Below, piece after piece: positions 59,601 through 64,000 of a stretch of DNA of 64,000 bases (position 1 is its first letter; every line of letters begins with the position of its first letter). A model generated the notes under the pieces. That model saw nothing but the letters and a program-made list of their open reading frames with translations, had not been told where the DNA came from and searched no databases. Position numbers and translations under genes: made by a program. The stretch is from Isoetes taiwanensis (lineage: Eukaryota; Streptophyta; Lycopodiopsida; Isoetales; Isoetaceae): assembly GCA_021234155.1 (NCBI GenBank), contig JAJEKV010000552.1, positions 1-64,000 on the forward strand. The letters are read 5' to 3'.

Positions 59601-62600
59601 GGATGAAAAAAGCAGCACAATAGGGGTTAAATAGGGCTTTCCCTTATCCACAACGCTCTTTAGTTTGTACATCGACGAGCTGGAAAGCTTTGTAGCAGCA
59701 CTTGGAGGTGATGGGTCTTCTTTAGCCGAAGAGTGCATATCCATCCTTCTTTATGCGGATGATATGGTACTTATATCCTCTTCCCTTGAAGGCTTTTAAC
59801 ATCATTTATTGGCACTTGAGAAATTCTGCACATGAGGAGAACTTGAACAACACAAAAGTGATGGTTTTCAACACGTCAAGAGCCTCCATGCATTGCAGCC
59901 CCTTCTTTCTTATGGATCAGCAAGTGGAAGTGGTCTCTCATTACACATACTTGGCATCAACAGTTCTTGTTGCAGCCAGAAACTTCGACGTAAAAAGAGC
60001 ACATTAGCCAAGATAGCTATGTAATATAAATGGCCTTTCATGAGAGGTTTACGTATATGGCAACTTCAAACCATTGCTGGAGTCCTTCTTAGCAGCCTGA
60101 AACGGTTGTCTAACTAGCTGTCACTTTGCACAAGTCTTGCTTAACTGTCCCCATCTCGCATTTAATCTCCAATGCACAAAATGTTTCCTGATGGTATTGC
60201 TCTCTTATGTACTGTAGAATCATAAACTGGTCGTCCAGAATCTACCACCACTTTTGATTATAGTTTGCTTCATGTTAAGTAATAAAGGTGGACCCTTTTC
60301 GAGTGATATGCATGTTTATGTATCTCATCTAGCAGCTTACATAAAGACTATTTCTTCTTTCAGTCGCCATCTTTAGTTGTCCGCCCATCAAAAAGAAAGA
60401 AGGTACTAGAGTTGTGCCTTTCCATGGGGTTTTCACCAGAGTCAGCAAGACAAGCTATTGACTCTTGTGGTATGATAAGCATTGGTCTTTTCCAAATTAA
60501 ATTGTACAATTGACGATGACATTGTGGTCCTTTGCCAGGAGTTGAGGATCCCGGCGAGTTGTTGGATCATATCTTGACTCTTGAGGTATGAGACCTCTGT
60601 TGATTTGGGGTTTCTGAAATAGCAATTGTCCTTTTATCTGCATGTCCTGGGGTAGTATCCTGAAATTTTACCTGAGTAACATATTTTTAACTGGCTTGCA
60701 GCATGTTCGAACTACAGGTGAAGCCAAGGAGTCAAAAGGAGAACATGAAGCAATTAAAAGATTCAAAGGAAAGAAGGTGGCGTTAAATCTAGAGAGTCAA
60801 CTTGACCTTTCAAATCATGGCGATACTGATGGGAACAGTGATTCCAGCTATAGCTCAACTCCTTCAGATGAAGATAGGGTATATTCTTGCCAGTTCAAAA
60901 TATATCACATCATCTGCCTTGTCAGAAACAGAATATGATTCAGCTTGTTCCAACATCTGGATCACTTAAATTCGTATAAGAAAAGAAAGTGCCAATTTAA
61001 CCCTCATTACCATTGTTTTGCCAGGTGCACTTGCTATTACTTCTTGTTGTCCCTTGCACTCAAAATTATCTGCCTTGGACTAAGTTATATTGACTAGCAA
61101 GTATCCTCATTCTATTAGACTTGCCTGCCAATTCTATTTTGTTAAGGTTTGCTTGAATTTACCAGGGGAAGTTTGACAACACTTCGGACCAATTATTATC
61201 CATGGGGTTTTCAAGGGAGTTGGTTATGCAAGCTGTTGAAAGTTGTGGTAAGGTCTATGCTTATATGCAATGTGTCCCATTATCTCTTATGGATTGTGGC
61301 ATATAGGCAGTTGCATCGTGTCATGACACTGGCTTGTATTACTTAGAAACGGTACTTTTAGAAACAGCATCAAGTTTTTGTGTATCATTTTCGAAACTGT
61401 ATATCTAATATAATGTTGACCTTCCAGTAGAAAACTCGAGGCCTACTTCATGTCTTGCTTAACATACATTGGTCCTCAGTCTTACTTGAATTTGCGGTTA
61501 TTCACTGCAGGAGATGATGCTGCGCTGCACACATTAATGGAATTCATTTTTCAGCAGAATTCCAGCACAGGCGTGAGTAATCTAGCATTATGCATGTGAA
61601 TTCTAAGCTACTCAAGTATGTCTAATCGCATTGTGTATCCTTTTATACGTTGCACAGTCATCAAAGCCGGATACATTCTTAAGGCTTCAAAGTATGGGAT
61701 TCTCAGCCACCGCAGCTGAAAGAGCGTCATCTGTTTGTGGTAGTCATCTTTATTTGCATGCAAGCAAGAATTTAGTTTTATCAGCAGATGTTACAGCTTA
61801 ATCCCTATTTTTACCACAGAATCATTTAAGTGATTATAATCTATACTTGGTAAGCACCGTTAACAGTACAGGTAGTACATGATATGCACACTTAAGATGT
61901 GGAAAACACAACACAAAACTTTGTGCCTGTTACTTTGCTGATTTTTTACTGCCGAATGAGGTTTTCACTTACTACTATAACCAAAAATTTTGCACTGAAA
62001 TTAGATCTTTCTCTTGTTTTTTCTGCACCAACAAAGAAACTCAGTGAAAACTCTGCCATGTGAGAATCAATCTGCTTTTTGAGGTTTTATTTACTACTTG
62101 ATTCAAAATCCTTGCATTGAAACTAGATCTTCCTCTTGGTTTCTCTGCACCAAGGAATTTGCCTTTCCTGACAATTGGGGGTTAAGATAATGTGTGTAGC
62201 AAGGACCAAATACTCATGCATTGCTTTCCTGCAAATGTACTACTTTGGAAGATTTCATAATGCCCACATTGACTTTGTAGGTGATGTCGATGACAACATT
62301 CTTATTGATTATATGGTCGCTCTTGAATTTCACAATACTGGCACTGCTAAGAAGTCAAAAGATGCCAGCACCATGCAAGTAAGGACCTTTATTTATGCCA
62401 ACATGTCCAGATTGAATAGCTAGTCATAACAGCGCTGATCTAAAATTGTGTTTGATGCAGAACAAAATGGATCTGGATGATATATGGAAAGAAATAGAAA
62501 CAGGATCATCTAGTGATTTAGACAGCTCCTCGGAAGATGAAGAAAACCTCAAGAGGCACAAGCAGCCACACAACAAGTTAAAGAAGCAGAAGTATAATTT

Positions 62601-63699
62601 GCCACTAATGAGACAGCCAAAGCACGTACCACGTGAAGGAAGATTGATGGGGTTGATGGGATATGGCCTTCCTGGACAGGTTTGTAAGCCTAGGATGCTT
62701 GATCAGTCTATTTCTGGTCCGCCATACTTCTACTTTGAGAATGTGGCTAGCATGCCAAAAGGAGAATGGGAAAAGATATCCAGATTTTTCGATTCAGTGG
62801 AGCCCGAATTTGTAGATTCAAAGTATTTTTCAGCTTGTCGCAGACCAAGGGGCTATATCCACAACCTTCCATTAGAAGGAAGGGAATTGGTTCTTCCCAA
62901 GCCACTTATGACAATCCAGGAATTATTTCCTGATTATGTTCAATATTGGCCAGCTTGGGATAAACGGACTAAATTGCATTGCTTTAGCACTCGGACAGGC
63001 CCTAGTATGAGCTGCAAAAAAGTGCAAGATATATGTGAAAGCTATAAGGACACCGAACCTCCAGAACATAGGCTGAAAGAGATTCGTAAGGAATGTGCAA
63101 GATGGAATTTGGTATGGGTAGGCCCATATCAAGTGGCTCCATTAGAACCCAATGAAATGGAGATATGTCTAGGATTTGATATCGGTCATACAAGGGGAGC
63201 CTTGACAAAGACTGAAAGAGTTCAGTCATTAGGAAACTCTTTTCAGATTCACACAGTTGCATTTCATTTGTCTGTGTTAAGATACCTCTATCCGGATGGT
63301 ATTAGAGTTTTGTCTCTCTTTTCAGGAATCGGAGGTGCAGAAGTAGCTTTGGATAAGTTGGGTATTCCATTAAAATATCTTGTATCAGTAGAAAAAGAAG
63401 AGAAGAATCGTATGGTAATTGAAAGCTGGTGGCGAAAAACACAACAAACAGGTCGCCTACAGCTAAAAGAAGATGTAACACATCTAACCAAAGACGTTTT
63501 GTCCAAGTTAATAGATGAAACAGGGGGGTTTGACTTAATAATTGGAGGAAGCCCCTGCAATAATCTATCAGGAAACAACCGTGTGAGTCGAGTTGGATTG
63601 GAGGGAGAAAAATCTTGTGTCTTTTATGAGTTTCCAAGAATCCTGAACACTATAAAGCAGCTAATGCAAGCGAAGAGGCAAAGAAACCACGTTGCATGA
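41152..63699 (+). CDS. DRM-type de novo cytosine-5 DNA methyltransferase with four UBA domains (14 exons)
   Basis: Predicted nuclear enzyme that transfers methyl from S-adenosylmethionine to DNA cytosine, guided in plants by the RdDM siRNA pathway. Inferred exons: 41152-41310, 41464-41631, 46636-46720, 46800-46846, 57343-57519, 57851-58012, 60364-60469, 60539-60585, 60702-60878, 61166-61247, 61511-61572, 61658-61739, 62281-62378, 62461-63699. All junctions are GT-AG and phases agree, giving about 896 aa against roughly 630 for Arabidopsis DRM2. Four UBA domains precede a methyltransferase domain in the DRM (circularly permuted) motif order: FENVASMP, then LFSGIGGAEVAL, then GGSPCNNLSG. All key motifs are intact, so the gene looks functional. 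The start is the first ATG of an open exon with a clean donor; a further upstream exon is possible. Introns 2 and 4 are swollen by retroelements. Confidence 0.9.
42510..42860 (+). mobile_element. LINE/SINE-like 3' end in DRM intron 2
   Basis: It ends CATGAGTAGACATTAATAAA followed by a T/C-rich (TTTC)n tail at about 42823-42852. The same 3' word (GGCAGACATTAATAAATC plus (TTTC)n(TTCC)n) ends another copy at 46595-46630 in the same orientation. The 5' limit is uncertain. Confidence 0.45.
43300..43570 (-). pseudogene. LINE reverse transcriptase fragment in DRM intron 2
   Basis: The minus strand reads ILLYADDVVLM around 43410-43376, followed after a stop by GLQKHLIALKAFC, the canonical RT palm and thumb of plant non-LTR elements. 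Stops and frame changes surround it. Confidence 0.75.
43571..45452. other. DRM intron 2, no gene recognised
   Basis: The longest frame here (minus, 45260-44832, 142 codons) has no recognisable motif. The words TTTGGTTACCTGAT and AGAGAAGATG recur at about 44331 and 44435, suggesting a small duplication. Confidence 0.4.
45453..45965. repeat. Tandem duplication in DRM intron 2, period about 288 bp
   Basis: 45453-45740 and 45741-45965 are diverged copies sharing ACATGCTGGTTT, CAGTTAAGATGTTTAAT, AATCTAAAACTGACCAAACA and GAGTTATCTTCCAAAAGGAA. The second copy has several deletions. Confidence 0.85.
46260..46630 (+). mobile_element. LINE/SINE-like 3' end abutting DRM exon 3
   Basis: The element ends GACATTAATAAATC + (TTTC)n(TTCC)n, the tail stopping 5 bases before exon 3. 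Its 3' sequence matches the copy near 42823. The tail forms the pyrimidine tract of the exon 3 acceptor (TTCCTTCCTTGTGCAG). The 5' limit is uncertain. Confidence 0.5.
46636..46846 (+). CDS. DRM exons 3-4: first UBA domain
   Basis: Exon 3 (46636-46720, 85 bp) and exon 4 (46800-46846, 47 bp) encode LELCISMGFSPESAEQAID and GDEDPSAVLDHLLTLE, joined at a phase-1 intron falling in the codon for the Gly after the Cys. The MGF loop and the hydrophobic helix 3 are those of a ubiquitin-associated domain. Its amino-acid and nucleotide sequence is very close to the second UBA (exons 7-8). Confidence 0.88.
46857..46931. repeat. Short tandem duplication, period 37 bp
   Basis: Two copies of CACATTAATYCTTTTATTAG + GTGCATGCATGGATRGC just after exon 4. 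Confidence 0.85.
46932..47879. other. DRM intron 4, no gene recognised
   Basis: AT-rich intronic DNA; no motif or long frame recognised. Confidence 0.4.
47880..48430 (-). pseudogene. Gypsy-type protease fragment in DRM intron 4
   Basis: The minus strand around 48250-48200 reads LLLGRPWQAVIDARTV, the conserved segment downstream of the active site in plant Gypsy proteases. Frameshifts on both sides; the 152-codon frame spanning this region is a different frame without motifs. Confidence 0.6.
48506..48602 (-). repeat. LTR-like segment, partner at 50164-50265
   Basis: Begins TGATAAAGTTTGGATC and stays similar to 50164-50265 for about 100 bp (AAGAAGACACAAA, AATAAGCAGCACT). Beyond that the copies differ, so at least one LTR is truncated or rearranged. 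Confidence 0.6.
48667..48850. repeat. Cluster of ACCTGTACA words
   Basis: ACCTGTACA occurs at least five times at irregular spacing, twice within TCTTCAAACCTGTACA. Probably internal repeats of a retroelement LTR. Confidence 0.7.
48880..50151 (-). other. Internal region of a degenerate LTR element
   Basis: Lies between the two LTR-like segments. Minus-strand frames at 49682-49326 and 49450-49202 are open but match no retroviral or cellular family I know. The size and position suggest a small non-autonomous (TRIM/LARD-like) element. Confidence 0.35.
50152..50265 (-). repeat. iMet primer-binding site and truncated 5' LTR
   Basis: On the minus strand TGGTATCAGAGC (50163-50152), complementary to the 3' end of initiator tRNA-Met, directly abuts the LTR-like segment 50164-50265. 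This sets the orientation: the element body lies below 50152. The LTR is cut at about 50265, where an unrelated gag fragment begins. Confidence 0.65.
50280..51238 (-). pseudogene. LTR retrotransposon gag fragment
   Basis: 51238-50966 contains APMYDGTTNPTGFLLVFEEY, typical of plant retroelement gag N-termini. Further 3', after several frame changes, comes a zinc knuckle CVICKRTGHSEDKC (CX2CX4HX4C, about 50370-50330) preceded by a coiled-coil-like EEMQTT region. Non-functional. Confidence 0.65.
51239..51684. other. DRM intron 4, no gene recognised
   Basis: AT-rich sequence between two gag fragments; nothing recognised. Confidence 0.4.
51685..52657 (-). pseudogene. Copia-type gag fragment with a degenerate primer-binding site
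   Basis: Minus-strand frames 52097-51860 and 51867-51685 (LRLADYANMRAYLQQLKAFQ, then LNGLSTEYQHVNH) follow the UBN2/Copia gag pattern. At 52657-52646 TGGTGTCAGAGA is a degenerate iMet primer site next to a TGATCTATGTGAC start of an LTR remnant at 52658. Confidence 0.6.
52786..53066 (+). pseudogene. LINE reverse transcriptase fragment
   Basis: The frame reads VDTLAPIIAEILKPDIAFQK, then PIFKAGDPLNLNKYHLIMI, and (after frame changes) ARLVSEEISQQ / TLRSIIES. This is the fingers part of plant non-LTR RT (PIFKxGDxxxxxNYRxI). Truncated at about 53066. Confidence 0.65.
53216..53422 (-). repeat. Copia 3' LTR
   Basis: This 207-bp LTR reads TGAAGATATGACTG...TTTGCTAACA on the + strand. Partner at 57037-57243. 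Confidence 0.93.
53423..53432 (-). other. Copia polypurine tract
   Basis: The minus strand reads TCAGGGGGGA directly before the 3' LTR. A second, similar CTCAGGGGGGATCA lies about 100 bp inside (53522-53535) and may be an accessory tract. Confidence 0.8.
53440..54732 (-). pseudogene. Copia reverse transcriptase and RNase H
   Basis: RT: MDFKSAFLNGDLEEELYMFQ, LKKSLYGLTQASRCW and catalytic LLLYVDDTIMTG (54732-54280). A frameshift then leads into the RPDLVYAV segment and the RNase H domain with ESELKALVTTVQEMRWL, IYCDNSGAIAH and VADGFTKPL (54322-53410). All catalytic motifs are legible but the frame is broken. Confidence 0.9.
54932..56233 (-). CDS. Copia integrase core (open for 433 codons)
   Basis: An uninterrupted frame with the DDE residues in HTDICHLPFES, LRSDNAKEYIS and NGVTERKNRTL, then the GKLxxxAxxxxFIGY-type C-terminal region (KVIFIGYPSNMKGWRCFDP) and a variable low-complexity linker. 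The frame ends at a stop just before the RT, so the polyprotein as a whole is not intact. Confidence 0.88.
   Translation of the reverse strand: MELLHTDICHLPFESLAGNRYSLVIVDDFSRYTWVFRIKFKSQALAIFKTFSLQIENELSTTIKALRSDNAKEYISNEFQTYLQSNGIHRELIVPYAHSQNGVTERKNRTLMNLARSMLKYKELPPELWAEAVLTAAYLCNRAPTQAINFKTPFDALYGTKPDVSNLRVFGCLGFASVPRELLQKQGKLAVMAIKVIFIGYPSNMKGWRCFDPVTKRVFASRSMHFLEDAVYSKEFYHPNNTDYAKVIINTFDINHDTQASQPAGSSHMVHNGGISSTSVVPSIVASPLHAAATPSAASSSSTPDIPTVAANKADGADAYADYEPLEYHEPIADEGSEGYESDSHSFELPIPEPQQEAIVPDLPLLRRSARIAELQPIDYSEDGSSKVTCNYALMTKVLSAEVDPVNHVQAMKEPHWVAAMEDELSMLHNQGT
56282..56774 (-). pseudogene. Copia protease C-terminal remnant and gag-pre-integrase zinc domain
   Basis: 56774-56514 (DVILVPGLLVNLLSVSEF) is the conserved stretch after the protease, without the DTGA/DSGA active site. 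56524-56282 carries the integrase HHCC finger (HARFGHIHLPALVSASKLNM ... CAACSLGK). Confidence 0.85.
57025..57036 (-). other. Copia primer-binding site
   Basis: The minus strand reads TGGTATCAGAGC directly after the 5' LTR, complementary to initiator tRNA-Met, as in most plant Copia elements. Confidence 0.9.
57037..57243 (-). repeat. Copia 5' LTR
   Basis: This 207-bp LTR ends 99 bp upstream of DRM exon 5. Confidence 0.93.
57343..58012 (+). CDS. DRM exons 5-6: duplicated linker exons
   Basis: Exon 5 (57343-57519, 59 codons) and exon 6 (57851-58012, 54 codons) are both phase 0-0 and are plainly copies of each other: HVMDSCENQNAIAQHI against HILDSCSNYSTIAQHI, KGKEKVSDHAEE against KGKENIAVHAGE, and AYSDGNM against AYSDEDM. 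Exon 9 is a third, more diverged member with exactly the length of exon 5 (177 bp). Hydrophilic, Lys/Glu-rich spacers between UBA domains. Because the phases are symmetrical, either exon could be skipped without a frameshift. Confidence 0.8.
58285..58910 (-). pseudogene. Copia reverse transcriptase fragment in DRM intron 6
   Basis: The minus strand reads KDSHYPAYVCKLKKSL, RCWHQKINSFLFPIGYQRPL, ADPNLYC and ILLYIDDTIITGN, a second, more decayed Copia RT with stops. Not part of the element at 53216-57243. Confidence 0.8.
58911..59389. other. DRM intron 6, no gene recognised
   Basis: Short open frames only; probably retroelement debris between the Copia and LINE fragments. Confidence 0.35.
59390..60050 (+). 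pseudogene. LINE reverse transcriptase fragment in DRM intron 6
   Basis: It reads TLQSIIEEAKAIKMNVYCFF, NFCKAFDTFPQKRLFYRLME and, 240 bp on, SILLYADDMVLISSSLEGF, the motif order of plant non-LTR RT. Stops and frame changes interrupt it. Confidence 0.8.
60051..60363. other. End of DRM intron 6
   Basis: No motif recognised; ends with the exon 7 acceptor TTTCTTCTTTCAG. Confidence 0.5.
60364..60585 (+). CDS. DRM exons 7-8: second UBA domain
   Basis: Exon 7 (60364-60469) and exon 8 (60539-60585, 47 bp) encode LELCLSMGFSPESARQAID and GVEDPGELLDHILTLE. The split codon and exon 8 length are identical to exon 4. A basic RPSKRKK word precedes the domain and may serve as a nuclear localisation signal (inference). 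Confidence 0.9.
60702..60878 (+). CDS. DRM exon 9: linker exon
   Basis: Fifty-nine codons, phase 0-0, same length as exon 5, beginning HVRTTGEAKESKGEHEA and ending STPSDEDR. Diverged third member of the linker-exon family. Confidence 0.8.
61166..61572 (+). CDS. DRM exons 10-11: third UBA domain
   Basis: Exon 10 (61166-61247) encodes LLSMGFSRELVMQAVESC; exon 11 (61511-61572) encodes GDDAALHTLMEFIFQQNS. Split by a phase-1 intron at the same Gly codon as the other UBAs. Helix 3 (LMEFIFQQ) fits the UBA core. Confidence 0.88.
61658..62378 (+). CDS. DRM exons 12-13: fourth UBA domain
   Basis: Exon 12 (61658-61739) encodes LQSMGFSATAAERASSVC; exon 13 (62281-62378) encodes GDVDDNILIDYMVALEFHNT and a short basic linker. 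Again a phase-1 split at the Gly codon. This is the UBA nearest the catalytic domain and corresponds in position to the last UBA of Arabidopsis DRM2. Confidence 0.88.
62461..63699 (+). CDS. DRM exon 14: complete methyltransferase domain
   Basis: A single exon of 412 codons. An acidic stretch (SSSDLDSSSEDEEN) and a basic linker lead into the catalytic domain. Motif VI is at PPYFYFENVASMPKGEWE. The target-recognition-like part follows (RGYIHNLPLEGRELVLP, FPDYVQYWPAWDKRTKLHC). Then QSLGNSFQIHTVAFHLSVLR (motif X region), DGIRVLSLFSGIGGAEVAL (motif I, SAM binding), VSVEKEEKNR (II) and GGSPCNNLSG (motif IV with the catalytic Cys) followed by NRVSRVGLEG. This permuted VI-X-I-IV order is diagnostic of plant DRM enzymes. 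The C-terminus stops, as in DRM2, shortly after FYEFPRIL. No internal stop or missing key residue. Confidence 0.95.
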   Translation, partial: NKMDLDDIWKEIETGSSSDLDSSSEDEENLKRHKQPHNKLKKQKYNLPLMRQPKHVPREGRLMGLMGYGLPGQVCKPRMLDQSISGPPYFYFENVASMPKGEWEKISRFFDSVEPEFVDSKYFSACRRPRGYIHNLPLEGRELVLPKPLMTIQELFPDYVQYWPAWDKRTKLHCFSTRTGPSMSCKKVQDICESYKDTEPPEHRLKEIRKECARWNLVWVGPYQVAPLEPNEMEICLGFDIGHTRGALTKTERVQSLGNSFQIHTVAFHLSVLRYLYPDGIRVLSLFSGIGGAEVALDKLGIPLKYLVSVEKEEKNRMVIESWWRKTQQTGRLQLKEDVTHLTKDVLSKLIDETGGFDLIIGGSPCNNLSGNNRVSRVGLEGEKSCVFYEFPRILNTIKQLMQAKRQRNHVA

Positions 63700-64000
63700 T
63701 CAGGATAAGTTTGAGTATACTCTTGCAATGCCTTAAGGTAGTTTAGCTTCTTTGAAGGCTGCTTTCTATACATTTGTTTTCTAAAGTGAAAAATAAGTTC
63801 TCTGAGAAGTATGGTGGTTAAACCTTGCATCATAGACCAGCACTCTCTTTTTACCAGCTCTTATATCCGCTTGCAATTCGTGATACAAAGTGGCGTTTGC
63901 CAGAAACTCATTGGCTGAAATCCAGGGCCCTTGATCTGCACGACACCGTAGCAGACCACAATACGTTATCAAATAAGGAATTTGGACTGTCTCCATCTCT
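63700..64000. other. 3' flank of the DRM gene
   Basis: No gene recognised. A minus-strand frame of 71 codons (63996-63781) has no known motif. Confidence 0.4.

Noticed and set aside
52786-60050. LINE fragments at 52786-53066 and 59390-60050 as one element split by the Copia
   Set aside because: Both contain the same RT segment (T-L-[RQ]-S-I-I-E), so they are separate copies; DRM exons 5-6 also lie between them.

Overview
The window is nuclear DNA from a land plant. Three things show this: spliced genes with GT-AG introns, a plant-type DRM cytosine-5 DNA methyltransferase (rearranged catalytic motifs, N-terminal UBA domains), and a plant PV42-like CBS-domain gene, all embedded in Gypsy, Copia, LINE, MITE and Helitron-type repeats. 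A class V (GH18) chitinase preceded by hevein (CBM18) domains, long TE-filled introns and AT-rich intergenic DNA would suit a seed-free vascular plant such as a fern or horsetail. That lineage is inference, not proof.

Layout. 0-2.1 kb: no recognisable gene. 2.1-3.6 kb (minus): hevein-hevein-GH18 chitinase with a small 3' intron and a frame break in its G/C-rich linker; pieces of the gene and its 5' flank are repeated upstream to 4.1 kb. 4.1-5.4 kb: an exon-like fragment, a near-perfect 35-bp foldback and a MITE with TTA target duplications. 7.1 kb: a ribosomal protein uS7/RPS5-like fragment. 10.3-11.0 kb (minus): PV42-like CBS gene with an in-frame stop. 13.6-16.2 kb: tandem duplication interrupted by a 5'-truncated LINE with a 16-bp target duplication. 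16.2-20.4 kb: gene-free DNA with short duplications. 20.4-32.7 kb: a three-layer nest, in which a LINE tail is split by a TIR element that is split by a 10.2-kb decayed Gypsy element (2-kb LTRs, 5-bp TSD). 32.7-38.6 kb: microsatellites, foldbacks and LINE ends. 38.6-40.1 kb: a Helitron-like element consisting mostly of a 1.25-kb polypurine tract.

41.15-63.70 kb (plus): one DRM gene of 14 inferred exons (about 896 aa). It has an acidic/basic N-terminus, four UBA domains each split by a phase-1 intron at the same place, repeated linker exons, and the whole methyltransferase domain in one exon. Its second intron (5.0 kb) and fourth intron (10.5 kb) are filled with LINE and LTR-retroelement debris, including a 4.0-kb Copia element without gag, 99 bp upstream of an exon. 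The DRM product is expected to carry out de novo / RNA-directed DNA methylation in the nucleus, the pathway that silences elements like those in its own introns.

The main points for follow-up are the modular four-UBA DRM, the LINE tail that supplies a DRM splice acceptor's pyrimidine tract, the nested elements at 20.7-32.7 kb, the polypurine Helitron and the rearranged chitinase. I found no wholly novel system. All gene models come from reading splice signals and motifs by eye; no alignment or search was run.
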